Position numbers and translations under genes: made by a program. From Cohnella sp. SGD-V74 (GTDB taxonomy: Bacteria; Bacillota; Bacilli; Paenibacillales; Paenibacillaceae), in the NCBI RefSeq assembly GCF_003001675.1, contig NZ_PVYW01000019.1, positions 1 to 64,000 of the forward strand: a stretch of 64,000 bases of DNA, in the 5' to 3' direction. Below the pieces are notes generated by a model. The model was not told the origin of the DNA and ran no database searches. It saw only the letters and a program-made list of their open reading frames with translations. Of the stretch, positions 1 to 9,517 are shown piece by piece (within the stretch, counting starts at the first letter, position 1; the number at the start of each line of letters is the position of its first letter).

Positions 1-95
1 TTGGGAGCAAGCCCCCTCCTAACTCCGCTCGACTTGCATGTATTAGGCACGCCGCCAGCGTTCGTCCTGAGCCAGGATCAAACTCTCCATGAAAG
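1..95 (-). rRNA. 16S rRNA gene, 5' end only (window edge)
   Basis: The reverse complement contains the conserved bacterial 16S start, GAGAGTTTGATCCTGGCTC, followed by the GACGAACGCTGGCGGCGTG block and the CATGCAAGTCGA block. Only about the first 95 nt of the gene are inside the window; the rest lies to the left. The exact mature 5' end is estimated from the usual distance upstream of GAGAGTTTGATC. In B. subtilis an rRNA operon also follows lysS in the same orientation, so its position here fits conserved gene order. Confidence 0.97.
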
Positions 96-204
96 TTGAT
101 TAGCTCATTCACTGCTGGTATTGCTTTTGTTTCTTACGCTCAATGTTCAGTTTTCAAGGTGCAATCTGTGTTTCTTTTTCAGTGCCGCCCGAGGCGACTT
201 AAAT

Positions 205-234
205 AATATAGCACAGCACGCTAGGCCTTTGCAA
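205..234 (-). promoter_or_regulatory. Probable rRNA operon promoter, proximal
   Basis: On the minus strand TTGCAA and TATATT are separated by 18 bp, and the -10 lies about 110 bp upstream of the 16S start. Position and sequence fit an rrn sigma-A core promoter. The leader between this site and the 16S gene contains a typical unstructured, A-rich stretch, but I did not assign boxA elements. Confidence 0.6.
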
Positions 235-274
235 CCCCCTTTATGCATGGAATTTTATTGAAGTTGTTTACCTC

Positions 275-302
275 TATATAATGGGTCGACAACACTCAAC
301 AA
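275..302 (-). promoter_or_regulatory. Possible rRNA operon promoter, distal
   Basis: Minus-strand TTGTTG and TATATA are separated by 16 bp, about 70 bp upstream of the proximal candidate. Tandem P1/P2 promoters are common for rRNA operons, but the hexamers are imperfect here. Confidence 0.35.
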
Positions 303-890
303 CCCCTACATCTGTACCGCATCCGATTTTCTCCCCCGCTCCCCCATGTTGTCAGGTCAAGCTCCAGCGAGGGAGCAACGCATTTAGCCAGGAACAGAAC
401 ATCGCTCACGACACCCCATCTTTTTGCACAAAGTTGAGAGGCGGGAACATGGTTATCCTAGGAACAGCTACCGTTGGGTAGTGGTTGTGATAATGTTGGC
501 GCGATCGTGGTAACGGTTGTGATGGTGATGGTTGTGGTCTATGGTTGTGGTGACCACGGCGATGCGGTGATAACGGTAATGGCATAACGTTACGGTGTAA
601 TGCTAAATGACCGACACGGGTCCGGCTAACGGACAATAGAGCGATGGCATAATGTTATTTCCCCATTTGCCCCCCAACATCGCCCAGAACCCATGAAATA
701 ACGTGATGCCGTAACGCTAACCCACGTTCAACCTCCAGGCCCGCAACCAATAACGCTACCCCATCGTCCTATGCCATTCCATGTCGCTCAACGGCAAGCC
801 ATCGCACATAAACCCTCGGGAATTCAGGTTAACCTGACAACATTGCTCCGCCCCCCCCCTTTACTACCCTGCCTGCCGAGCCCAAGCCAA
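303..890. other. Gene-free stretch with degenerate TGG/TGA and TAACG-rich sequence
   Basis: I see no supported gene between the rRNA promoters and the lysS terminator. From about 478 to 620 the plus strand is low-complexity, built from GGTTGTGATGG- and GGTAACGG-like words. Variants of a TAACG/CGTTA word recur to about 755 (for example around 569-590, 647-660, 695-715 and 750-760), several in inverted orientation. A run of nine C residues lies at 851-859. Short open frames here have biased composition and no convincing ribosome binding site. Confidence 0.5.
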
Positions 891-894
891 GCTC

Positions 895-943
895 AAAAAA
901 AGAAGAACAGCCGGTCGCCCGCCCACCAGGCGAACAACCGGCC
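895..943 (-). terminator. Rho-independent terminator of lysS
   Basis: Read on the minus strand, GCCGGT pairs with ACCGGC with further internal pairing, and the stem is followed by a T-rich tract ending in seven T residues. It lies about 70 bp downstream of the lysS stop codon. Confidence 0.75.
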
Positions 944-1011
944 TCTATTAAGATAACGACTGCAACGACTCCTAATGTCGCCGGCACGCGTTACATCCCC
1001 TTAACCACTCA

Positions 1012-2535
<1,524 letters not shown>

Positions 2536-2599
2536 TCATTCGTATCTGGATTTATTCGGCTCGGCCCGGCGCGCTTCAAGCGAATGTCCGCTAACAGGC

Positions 2600-2626
2600 A
2601 AAAAAGCTTCCTAAGGAAGCTTTTTT
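2600..2626 (-). terminator. Terminator between greA and lysS, symmetrical
   Basis: A perfect palindrome: six A, GCTTCC, a short TAA-type loop, GGAAGC, six T. It can act on either strand and lies about 70 bp after the greA stop codon. It is a strong rho-independent terminator by shape. Confidence 0.85.
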
Positions 2627-2697
2627 CTATCCCAGTCAATCGGCTTCTCCGTCCTTATGGGCGGCGACTAACGTCTGAATTGCGGCTGGCCTCGTTG

Positions 2698-3174
2698 CTA
2701 CATCTTGATATCGACAATTTTGTATTGAATGATGCCCGCAGGAACGCTCACTTCAACGGTTGTGCCCTTCTTCTTGCCGATGATGGCTTTACCTACCGGA
2801 CTTTCGTTGGAGATTTTGTTGTTCAGCGGGTCAGACTCGGCGGTGCCGACGATCGTATATTCCATCGTATCGCCATATTCCAAATCTTCCACGACGACCG
2901 TCGAGCCGATGCTCACCGTCTCCAGATCGATTTCTTCGCTGTTAATGATCCGCGCGTTGCGGAGCATCTTCTCCAGCGTAATGATCCGGCCTTCGATGAA
3001 GGCTTGCTCGTTCTTAGCGTCCTCGTATTCCGAGTTTTCGCTAATGTCGCCGTATCCGATGGCTACTTTAATTCGTTCCGCGACTTCGCGGCGTTTGACG
3101 GATTTAAGGTTCTCGAGTTCGTCTTCAAGCCTCTTAAGCCCGTCTTGGGTCAGAAGCACTTCCTTGTCGCTCAT
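2698..3174 (-). CDS. greA: Transcription elongation factor GreA
   Basis: Rescues backtracked RNA polymerase by stimulating cleavage of the transcript 3' end in the secondary channel. The 158 residues match the family length. They show the N-terminal coiled coil (about residues 1-75, with the tip region around [16 protein letters not shown], whose acidic D and E residues act at the polymerase active site) and the C-terminal FKBP-like domain with [13 protein letters not shown]. The start has a good GGTGAGA-type Shine-Dalgarno. A perfect consensus sigma-A promoter lies about 130 bp upstream and a terminator follows, so the gene appears to be a single transcription unit. Confidence 0.96.
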   Translation of the reverse strand: MSDKEVLLTQDGLKRLEDELENLKSVKRREVAERIKVAIGYGDISENSEYEDAKNEQAFIEGRIITLEKMLRNARIINSEEIDLETVSIGSTVVVEDLEYGDTMEYTIVGTAESDPLNNKISNESPVGKAIIGKKKGTTVEVSVPAGIIQYKIVDIKM

Positions 3175-3304
3175 CTCACCGATCTCCTGTCATGGAAAAG
3201 ATTTTCGAGGTTGCTAACCAATATATGGTCGGTCATCGCCGACATGACATCTTTATCCGATGTTAGCCTGCGATTTTCCTGATGCTTGGGCGAATATTGG
3301 TACG

Positions 3305-3333
3305 ATTATATTGCAACCCCTTGAAAATGTCAA
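3305..3333 (-). promoter_or_regulatory. Consensus sigma-A promoter of greA
   Basis: Minus-strand TTGACA and TATAAT, both perfect consensus, are separated by 17 bp. The predicted start lies near 3298, leaving a leader of about 120 nt before the greA start codon. Upstream, from 3334 to 3528, there is no gene. Confidence 0.85.
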
Positions 3334-3528
3334 TTCGCGGAAGGGACATGAATGAAACCGCTTCCTCTCAGGGCGTGTATGCAAACCCGCTCAGAGGCAT
3401 CTAGCACCGCCTTTCGCCCCCTGCTTCGTCACTTTTGCTTGACGCACCCCGGTACGCCTTCACAAAAGTTCCTTGCATGGAATGAAAATTCGGCAACATC
3501 TGCTATCTTCGGAGGTTGCATACACACC
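3334..3528. other. Intergenic stretch between dusB and greA with inverted repeats
   Basis: No gene is seen. GTGTATGCAA at 3375-3384 is repeated in inverted orientation as TTGCATACAC at 3516-3525, next to the dusB stop codon. A shorter CCTCT/AGAGG hairpin lies around 3364-3398. None is followed by a convincing T-run, so I do not call a standard terminator for the pab-fol-dusB operon. Confidence 0.45.
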
Positions 3529-4557
3529 CTAGTGTACGAGGATTTCGCCGGATTCAGAAGCTCCGGCCGCTTCGCGAGCCAACATTTCCTCTACCCGGTT
3601 CACATACTCGTCCAGCACGGCCACCACTTCCGCCCGGGATTGCAACTCCATGACCGAATTTTTCGCGGCTGCGGAGTCCGGAAGTCCCTTGAGGTACCAG
3701 GCGAGGTGCTTGCGCATTTCGCGAACGGCGACCCGCTCTCCCCTGAGCTCGGCCAGACGGTCCATGTGCAGCATCGCGATGCGGATTTTCTCGCTTGGAG
3801 CCGGATCGCCCAGCAGCTCACCCGTTGTCAGGAAATGAACGGTACGATACAGCATCCACGGATTGCCCAGCGCCCCCCGTCCGATCATGACACCGTCGCA
3901 ATTTGTGTGCTCCAGCAGGCGCTTCGCGTCCTCGGGCGAGAACACGTCCCCGTTGCCGATCACCGGAATGTTCACCGCCTGCTTCACGTCGCGCAAAATA
4001 TCCCAGTTGGCCTTGCCCGTATACAGCTGCTCACGCGTTCTTCCGTGCACGCTGACGGCCGCGCCTCCGGCCCGCTCCACCGCCTGGGCGTTCTCCACCG
4101 CGTAGATATGCTCGTCGTCCCACCCGATGCGCATCTTGACTGTCACAGGCTTCTTGGCCGCGTCCGCGGCGTAGGACACCATCTCGTAAATTTTTTTCGG
4201 ATCGAGCAGCCACCTGGCGCCCGCGTCGCATTTCGTCACCTTCGGCACGGGACAGCCCATGTTAATGTCGATAATGTCCGCATTCGTGTTCTGGTCGACG
4301 AACTTCACAGCTTCGACGAGAGACTCTTTGTCCCCTCCGAAAATTTGCAGGCTCAGCGGCTTCTCGCGCTCGTCCACGAACAGCATTTCCAGCGTGCGCT
4401 GGTTGCCGTGCAGAATCGCCTTGTCGCTCACCATCTCCGCGCAGACGAGTCCGCAGCCGAATTCCTTGGCGATCAGCCGGAACGCCGGGTTGCAGACGCC
4501 CGCCATCGGAGCCAGCACGACGTTATTGTTCATCGTCACATTGCCGATCTTCAGCAT
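3529..4557 (-). CDS. dusB: tRNA-dihydrouridine synthase, DusB type
   Basis: An FMN enzyme that reduces specific uridines in the tRNA D-loop to dihydrouridine. The 342-residue protein has the Dus TIM-barrel signatures: an N-terminal APMAGVCNPAFR, NMGCPVPKVTKCDAG with the catalytic Cys, the VKMRIGWDD strand, and a phosphate-binding NGDVFSPEDA / GVMIGRGALGNPW segment. A C-terminal helical tRNA-binding domain follows. It is the last gene of the pabB-to-dusB run, 6 bp after folK, matching the B. subtilis yacF position. The small HTH gene yazB that sits between folK and dusB in B. subtilis is absent here. Confidence 0.95.
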   Translation of the reverse strand: MLKIGNVTMNNNVVLAPMAGVCNPAFRLIAKEFGCGLVCAEMVSDKAILHGNQRTLEMLFVDEREKPLSLQIFGGDKESLVEAVKFVDQNTNADIIDINMGCPVPKVTKCDAGARWLLDPKKIYEMVSYAADAAKKPVTVKMRIGWDDEHIYAVENAQAVERAGGAAVSVHGRTREQLYTGKANWDILRDVKQAVNIPVIGNGDVFSPEDAKRLLEHTNCDGVMIGRGALGNPWMLYRTVHFLTTGELLGDPAPSEKIRIAMLHMDRLAELRGERVAVREMRKHLAWYLKGLPDSAAAKNSVMELQSRAEVVAVLDEYVNRVEEMLAREAAGASESGEILVH

Positions 4558-4563
4558 GATTCC

Positions 4564-5070
4564 TTACTCCTTTCCTAACCCCTCTTGATCCTGCGCCTCG
4601 AAGCGCGAAATGCCCTCATCCCGCAGAGACATAGCCGACAACTGCTTCTCCCATGGAAAAGGGGACTCCTCCGGCCAGATGTCCTTCAGCGGCACCAATA
4701 CGAACGCCCGCTCCCCCATACGGGGATGCGGGATCGTCAATTCCGGCGTATCCATCGCAACCGCGTCGTACGCCAGCAAATCCAGGTCGATATTCCGGGG
4801 ACCCCAGCGGATGTCCCTTATCCGTCCCATGTCCCGCTCGATCGCGAGCAGGCGGCGAAGCAGGTCTACGGGGCCGATGGCCGTTTTCAACCCGATCGTC
4901 ATATTGAGAAAAGAAGGCTGGTCGGTATACCCTACCGGAGCCGTCTCGTAAATCGGAGAAATCCGATGCAGCTCGAGATCCGGTTCCGCCCGCAGCCTTC
5001 GTATCGCTTCCTTCAGCGAGGCTTCCCGGTCTCCCAGGTTGGCGCCCAGCGCCACGTATGCTTCATGCAA
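4564..5070 (-). CDS. folK: 2-amino-4-hydroxy-6-hydroxymethyldihydropteridine pyrophosphokinase (HPPK)
   Basis: Transfers pyrophosphate from ATP to the pterin alcohol, giving the substrate of dihydropteroate synthase. The 168 residues match the family. Signatures are the N-terminal YVALGANLGDREASL, a central PVGYTDQPSFLNM, and the C-terminal RDIRWGPRNIDLDLLAYD with the metal-binding DLD, followed by IPHPRMGERAFVLVPL. It starts 6 bp after the folB stop codon and is clearly co-transcribed with folB and folP. Confidence 0.97.
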   Translation of the reverse strand: MHEAYVALGANLGDREASLKEAIRRLRAEPDLELHRISPIYETAPVGYTDQPSFLNMTIGLKTAIGPVDLLRRLLAIERDMGRIRDIRWGPRNIDLDLLAYDAVAMDTPELTIPHPRMGERAFVLVPLKDIWPEESPFPWEKQLSAMSLRDEGISRFEAQDQEGLGKE

Positions 5071-5076
5071 CTCAGT

Positions 5077-5469
5077 TCAATCCTCCGCAGGGACGATGCT
5101 CCCGTCCGGTCCTCTCCGTCTGGACAGCTCCACGGTCACTCCGTCGAAGGTAATGTCGAACGGCGGGTTCGGCTTCGTCACCGATACCGTCGCTTTATGG
5201 ATACTAGTATACGTTCCGAGAACGGCCGAAGCAATATTTGCGGCCAGCGTCTCGATCAGCTTGACCGGAGGTCCTTCCACAATCCGCTTGACCAAGGCAT
5301 GGATCTCCGCGTAATTCACCGTATCCTCGACGTCGTCGCTAAGCGCGGCGCGGGCGAGATCCAGCCGCAAGTCGAGATCCACGCAGTATTTTTGCCCGAG
5401 CTTGTTTTCTTCCGGGTATACGCCGTGATATCCATAAAACACCATGCGCTTCAGCTGCATTCTATCCAT
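5077..5469 (-). CDS. folB: Dihydroneopterin aldolase
   Basis: Cleaves dihydroneopterin to hydroxymethyldihydropterin and glycolaldehyde in folate synthesis. From the chosen start (MDRMQLKRMVFYGYHG) it is 130 residues, normal for FolB; the open frame extends 15 codons further but that part lies inside folP and has no family similarity. Visible features are the FYGYHGVYPEENKLGQ substrate segment and the conserved PVKLIETLAANIA stretch. The start overlaps the folP end by 8 bp, suggesting translational coupling. Confidence 0.95.
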   Translation of the reverse strand: MDRMQLKRMVFYGYHGVYPEENKLGQKYCVDLDLRLDLARAALSDDVEDTVNYAEIHALVKRIVEGPPVKLIETLAANIASAVLGTYTSIHKATVSVTKPNPPFDITFDGVTVELSRRRGPDGSIVPAED

Positions 5470-6331
5470 TCGCGGCCACCGCCTTTCCCGATTTGTCCCG
5501 GTACGCGACCGCATCCGTCATCGCGGCCACGCGTTTCGACAGCAGCACGTCGTGCACCCGCACGATCTGACAGCCTTGAACGATGCCCAGCGCCGTCGTC
5601 GCGCCGGTGCCTTCCGCCGCTTCCGCAGCCGTCACGCCGAGCGCCCGCTGGATGAACCGCTTGCGGGAAGCGGCCAGCAGCACGGGATACCCCAGAGCGA
5701 CCACCTCTTCCAAACGGCCCATCATCTCCAGATTTTCCTCGTATTCCTTGGCGAAGCCCATTCCGGGGTCCAGCCAGACGTTCTCCTCGGCAACGCCGCC
5801 CTCACGGGCAATCCGCACGCTCTCGCGCAGATCGTTCAAGGCATCTTCCATAAAATCTCCGTAGTCGCGTTTGTCGCGATTATGCGTCAGGATGACCGGG
5901 CAGCCGAATTCCGCCGCCACGCGCGCCATCTCCGGGTCGCGCTTGAAGCCCCATACGTCGTTGATGATGTGGGCTCCCGCCTCCAGCGCCCGCCGCGCCG
6001 TCTCCGCCTTGTACGTGTCGACGCTGATCGGCAGCTTGACCCGAGCCTTGACCGCCCGGATCACCGGAAGAATGCGGGCCAGCTCCTCTTCCGCGGAGAT
6101 CGGATCATGGCCGGGACGCGTCGATTCCCCGCCGATATCGATGATATCCGCGCCTTCCGCCGCCATCTGCTCGGCTCTCGCGGCCGCCGCTTCCGCTTCA
6201 TTGTAGCGGCCCCCGTCGGAGAACGAGTCGGGCGTTGCATTCAGTATTCCCATAATCAGGGTTCTTCGTCCAAGCTCCAGCTCGATCCCGTCCCGGAACT
6301 TGTAGCTGCGTTGATAAAAAGTCGGATTCAT
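5462..6331 (-). CDS. folP: Dihydropteroate synthase
   Basis: Joins p-aminobenzoate to the pterin pyrophosphate; this is the sulfonamide target. The 289 residues show the canonical MGILNATPDSFSDGG pterin-binding motif, GADIIDIGGESTRPG, SVDTYKAETARRAL, INDVWGFKRDPEMA and the C-terminal RVHDV. It overlaps pabC upstream by 4 bp (ATGA) and folB downstream by 8 bp, which places it within a tightly coupled pab-fol operon where PABA made by PabABC is used directly. Confidence 0.97.
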   Translation of the reverse strand: MNPTFYQRSYKFRDGIELELGRRTLIMGILNATPDSFSDGGRYNEAEAAAARAEQMAAEGADIIDIGGESTRPGHDPISAEEELARILPVIRAVKARVKLPISVDTYKAETARRALEAGAHIINDVWGFKRDPEMARVAAEFGCPVILTHNRDKRDYGDFMEDALNDLRESVRIAREGGVAEENVWLDPGMGFAKEYEENLEMMGRLEEVVALGYPVLLAASRKRFIQRALGVTAAEAAEGTGATTALGIVQGCQIVRVHDVLLSKRVAAMTDAVAYRDKSGKAVAANG

Positions 6332-7209
6332 TCGTTGTCATTCCTCTCCGCCGCATTGCGATACAGCTTCATTAGGCAGGCGGTCATCTCCCCGGCCTCT
6401 TCGCCGCTCCAATTCGTCCGTTGTCCTTGATCGTTCTCCAGCCGCACGACGGGCACGATCTCCTGCACGGAATTCGTGACGAAGATTTCGTCCGCTTCGA
6501 GCAGCGCCTCCCAGCCGTAAAGCCCTTCCTCCACGGGAAGGTCTTCCGCGCGCGCCAGCCGTATGACGTACTCCCGCGTTACGCCTTCGAGCAGACCGGT
6601 GTCTGAAGAAGGCGTGTACAGCTTGCCCGCCTTCACCCAGAACACGTTGCTGACCATCCCTTCCGCGACATCGCCGTTCCCATCGAGAAACAGCCCTTCC
6701 GTTCCCGGAGCCGCCCCTGCCGCCTGCAACTCTCTCTTGGCTACGATATTATTCATATAATGAAACGATTTTAGTCGGAACGCGCCTTCCGGCGTGCTTC
6801 TCCGCAGCTTCAGCAGGCGCAGCGTCTTGCCTTGCCGCGTCGCCGGCTCGTCCGGAGCGAGCGCCTTGGCGTAGACGATCTCATGCGGTCGTTCGTAGTC
6901 TCCGGCAGGAAGACCGATTTCGCCTTCTCCCGCCGACACCGACCACCGGATATACCCGTCGCTCAGTCCGTTAGCCGCGAGCAGCTCCGCAACGCCCCGC
7001 TCCATCCGGCCCGCGTCCGGCTCATAGCGGATGCCCAGCAGCTCGCAGCCCCGTTGCAACCGCGCGGCATGCTCCCGCAACAGCCACGGCCGCCCTCCGT
7101 ACGTGCGGAACGTCTCGAACAAGCCCATCCCGTACAAAAAACCGTGATCGAATGCGGAGATCACGGCTTCGCTCTGGCTAGTCAGTTGTCCGTCGAATAA
7201 AAACTTCAT
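6328..7209 (-). CDS. pabC: Aminodeoxychorismate lyase (PLP fold type IV)
   Basis: Converts 4-amino-4-deoxychorismate to p-aminobenzoate and pyruvate. I start it at [16 protein letters not shown] (293 residues) because the ATG overlaps the pabA stop as ATGA and the longer open frame upstream lies within pabA. Fold-type IV aminotransferase features are [17 protein letters not shown] near residue 20, the [13 protein letters not shown] segment with the PLP lysine region, GNVAEG-like ([13 protein letters not shown]) and the [12 protein letters not shown] helix. It could be annotated as a branched-chain aminotransferase-like protein, but the neighbours make PabC the sensible call. Confidence 0.93.
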   Translation of the reverse strand: MKFLFDGQLTSQSEAVISAFDHGFLYGMGLFETFRTYGGRPWLLREHAARLQRGCELLGIRYEPDAGRMERGVAELLAANGLSDGYIRWSVSAGEGEIGLPAGDYERPHEIVYAKALAPDEPATRQGKTLRLLKLRRSTPEGAFRLKSFHYMNNIVAKRELQAAGAAPGTEGLFLDGNGDVAEGMVSNVFWVKAGKLYTPSSDTGLLEGVTREYVIRLARAEDLPVEEGLYGWEALLEADEIFVTNSVQEIVPVVRLENDQGQRTNWSGEEAGEMTACLMKLYRNAAERNDNE

Positions 7210-7787
7210 GCCCTTACGCCCGATTTCTGATCGAGGAAATTGCGCAGAATTTTCAGCCCGTAATCGGTCATGATCGACTCCGGGTGGAACTGTACGCCCT
7301 CCACGACGTACTCCTTGTGCCGCAGCCCCATGATCAGGCCTTCTTCCGTCTCCGCGCTGATCTCCAGACAGTCCGGAAGCGTCTCGCGCTTCACGATCAA
7401 GGAATGGTAGCGAGTCGCCGTGAACGGAGAGGGCAGACCCGCGAAGATCGTCTTGCCGTCGTGCTTGATCTCGGACGTCTTGCCGTGCATAAGCTGATCC
7501 GCGCGAATGACGTCTCCGCCGAACGCTTGTCCGATCGATTGATGCCCCAGGCATACGCCGAAAATCGGGATCTCTCCCTTGAACCGCTCCAGCAGCGCGA
7601 GGCTGATGCCCGCTTCGTTAGGCGTGCACGGTCCCGGAGAAATCAAAATATGGTCGGGCGCAAGCTTGGCGATGCCGTCCAGATCGATCTCGTCGTTGCG
7701 ATGAACGACGATCTCTTCGCCGAGCTCTCCTAAATACTGCACCAGGTTATACGTGAAAGAATCGTAGTTGTCGATCACCAGGATCAT
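7206..7787 (-). CDS. pabA: Aminodeoxychorismate/anthranilate synthase glutamine amidotransferase subunit
   Basis: Supplies ammonia from glutamine to PabB; in Bacillus-type organisms the same subunit often also serves anthranilate synthase (trpG). The 193 residues form a class I glutamine amidotransferase: N-terminal [26 protein letters not shown], the nucleophile elbow [15 protein letters not shown], and the C-terminal His-Glu pair in [13 protein letters not shown]. The start overlaps the pabB stop by 4 bp and its stop overlaps the pabC start by 4 bp. Confidence 0.96.
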   Translation of the reverse strand: MILVIDNYDSFTYNLVQYLGELGEEIVVHRNDEIDLDGIAKLAPDHILISPGPCTPNEAGISLALLERFKGEIPIFGVCLGHQSIGQAFGGDVIRADQLMHGKTSEIKHDGKTIFAGLPSPFTATRYHSLIVKRETLPDCLEISAETEEGLIMGLRHKEYVVEGVQFHPESIMTDYGLKILRNFLDQKSGVRA

Positions 7788-9373
7788 GTCGGTTCAACCT
7801 GCCCTTCGCTGTACTGCACCGCTTTCCAAAGCGCCTTGGCCTTGTTCAGGGATTCATGGAATTCCCGCTCCGGCACGGAATCGATGACGATGCCGGCCCC
7901 CGCTTGAATATGACAAACCCCGTCCTGTACGGCGATCGTACGAATAATTATATTAAATTCCATATTTCCGCTGTAGTCAATCCATCCGATCGAGCCCGTG
8001 TACGAACCTCTGCGGGTCGGTTCCAGTTCTTCGATGATTTCCATCGTGCGGATTTTGGGCGCTCCGGTAATCGTGCCCCCGGGGAACGTCGCCGCCAGCA
8101 CGTCCAGCGCGTCCTTCCCGTCCGCCAGCGTCGCCTCCACCTGGGAGACGAGATGCATCACGTGGGAATACCTCTCCACCGTCAGCAGCTCCGGCACCCT
8201 GACTGTCCCATACTTCGCGACCCGCCCCAGGTCGTTGCGCTCCAGATCGACGAGCATGACGTGCTCGGCCCGCTCCTTCTCGTTGCCGAGAAGCTCGTCC
8301 TCCAGCGCGCGATCCTCCTCGGGCGTTCTGCCCCGACGGCGCGTGCCGGCGATCGGCCTCGTGGACAACCTCCGCCCGTCCACCTTCACGAGCAGTTCGG
8401 GAGAGGCGCTGACCAGCGAGAAAGACGGCGTCCTCAGCATTCCCATGTAAGGAGACGGATTTACGACGCGCAGCCATTCGTACAGCGTCTCGGGCGCGAC
8501 GTCGGTGCGGCGGCTCTGCCGCAGCGCCAGATTGACCTGAAACACATCTCCCTGCCCGATGTAGCGCTGAACCTGCCTGACCGCCTCCTCGTACTGCGCC
8601 TTGCTCATCGACGTGATCAGTCCCGGCAGCCGTTCGATGTCGATCTCCAGGCGGTCATCGGCCATCCTCTCCCGCATCCTCGCCGCGCGTTCCCGACTTG
8701 TCGGGCTCTCTCCCTCGGCCAGCCAACTGAGCCACTGCCGTTCCATCTCCTCGGCGCGTTCCCGGGCCGAGCGGTGCAACCGCTCCAAGCCCTCGCGATC
8801 CGTATCCGATCCGACGCCAGCATGCACCGCAACGTATACTTCCCCTTCCGCATGGTCGGCAATCCACAGCTCCTCGAAACGCTGGAACACGTAGTCCGGC
8901 AGCCCAAGATCGTCCTGTGCGATAACAGGTAGCTTCTCCAGGCTTCGCACGACGTCGTAGCTCCAGAATCCGATGACGCCGCCGATACAGTCTGGCACGC
9001 CTTCCGGGCGGGGTCCCCGCCACGGCCTCAGCCATTCCCGCACCACGTCGAGCGGGCGGCCGTTCATGCGTCCGGTTTCCGTCCATTCCTCGCCGGACCC
9101 ATGGACGGGCGACCATACGCTCGCCTCGTCTCCCTTGCCCGCGATTGCGGCGACCGGCCGCAGGCCGACGATCGTGTATCGGCCTCCCTTGCCGCTCTCG
9201 AGCACGCTCGCATGCGCCGATGCCTGCGCCCATGCGCCTTCCCAGAAAGCCGGCAGAACGCCGATGTCCGACTCCATCTTTATTTTCCTTATATAGGGCA
9301 GCAAAGTGTAACCCTCGCCCGAATTATGCCAAAGCTCCCACTGATCCAACGCCATCCATTCCACACTGCGCAC
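7784..9373 (-). CDS. pabB: Aminodeoxychorismate synthase component I
   Basis: Aminates chorismate at C4 using ammonia from PabA. The 529-residue frame has the TrpE/PabB N-terminal domain and the chorismate-binding domain: [80 protein letters not shown] and [16 protein letters not shown]. The longest version starts with GTG at 9373; ATG at 9355 is an alternative. Neither has a strong Shine-Dalgarno site, while a very strong one lies 60 bp upstream in front of a short overlapping frame. It begins the pab-fol operon. Confidence 0.93.
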   Translation of the reverse strand: MRSVEWMALDQWELWHNSGEGYTLLPYIRKIKMESDIGVLPAFWEGAWAQASAHASVLESGKGGRYTIVGLRPVAAIAGKGDEASVWSPVHGSGEEWTETGRMNGRPLDVVREWLRPWRGPRPEGVPDCIGGVIGFWSYDVVRSLEKLPVIAQDDLGLPDYVFQRFEELWIADHAEGEVYVAVHAGVGSDTDREGLERLHRSARERAEEMERQWLSWLAEGESPTSRERAARMRERMADDRLEIDIERLPGLITSMSKAQYEEAVRQVQRYIGQGDVFQVNLALRQSRRTDVAPETLYEWLRVVNPSPYMGMLRTPSFSLVSASPELLVKVDGRRLSTRPIAGTRRRGRTPEEDRALEDELLGNEKERAEHVMLVDLERNDLGRVAKYGTVRVPELLTVERYSHVMHLVSQVEATLADGKDALDVLAATFPGGTITGAPKIRTMEIIEELEPTRRGSYTGSIGWIDYSGNMEFNIIIRTIAVQDGVCHIQAGAGIVIDSVPEREFHESLNKAKALWKAVQYSEGQVEPT

Positions 9374-9429
9374 TCTTTCCGCCCCTTCAGCCGGTCGCGG
9401 CTGTCTGTCTTTTTTAGAAAGAATACCAT
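9289..9429 (-). CDS. Short upstream ORF (46 aa) overlapping the start of pabB
   Basis: An ATG at 9429 follows GGAGGAGG with ideal spacing, the best ribosome binding site in front of the pab operon. The frame runs 46 codons to TAA at 9289, overlapping the first 85 bp of pabB in another frame. The predicted peptide starts MVFFLKKTDSRDRLKG and holds three Trp within six residues (VWNGWRWIS), partly because the same DNA also encodes Trp in pabB. It could be a leader peptide or a coupling ORF, or the sign of a misplaced pabB start. I do not recognise a family. Confidence 0.35.
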   Translation of the reverse strand: MVFFLKKTDSRDRLKGRKECAVWNGWRWISGSFGIIRARVTLCCPI

Positions 9430-9469
9430 AAATGCCTCCTCCTTGCTTAAAAGAAATGCGAAGGACGGC

Positions 9470-9512
9470 AAAAAGCGGCGGGACGGAGGAATGATCCCCC
9501 GCTCCGCCGCTT
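9470..9512 (-). terminator. Terminator after the SLH protein gene pair
   Basis: Starting 5 bp after the stop codon at 9518 the minus strand forms an imperfect but long GC-rich hairpin (AAGCGGCG with CGCCGCTT, plus internal GGGGGA/TCC pairing) followed by five T residues. It isolates the SLH gene pair from pabB. Confidence 0.75.
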
Positions 9513-9517
9513 CCGGC

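Noticed and set aside
9374-9470. A tryptophan attenuator with terminator/antiterminator before pabB
   Set aside because: The hairpin at 9470-9512 follows the SLH gene stop and lies upstream of the short ORF; no second hairpin with a T-run lies between the short ORF and pabB.
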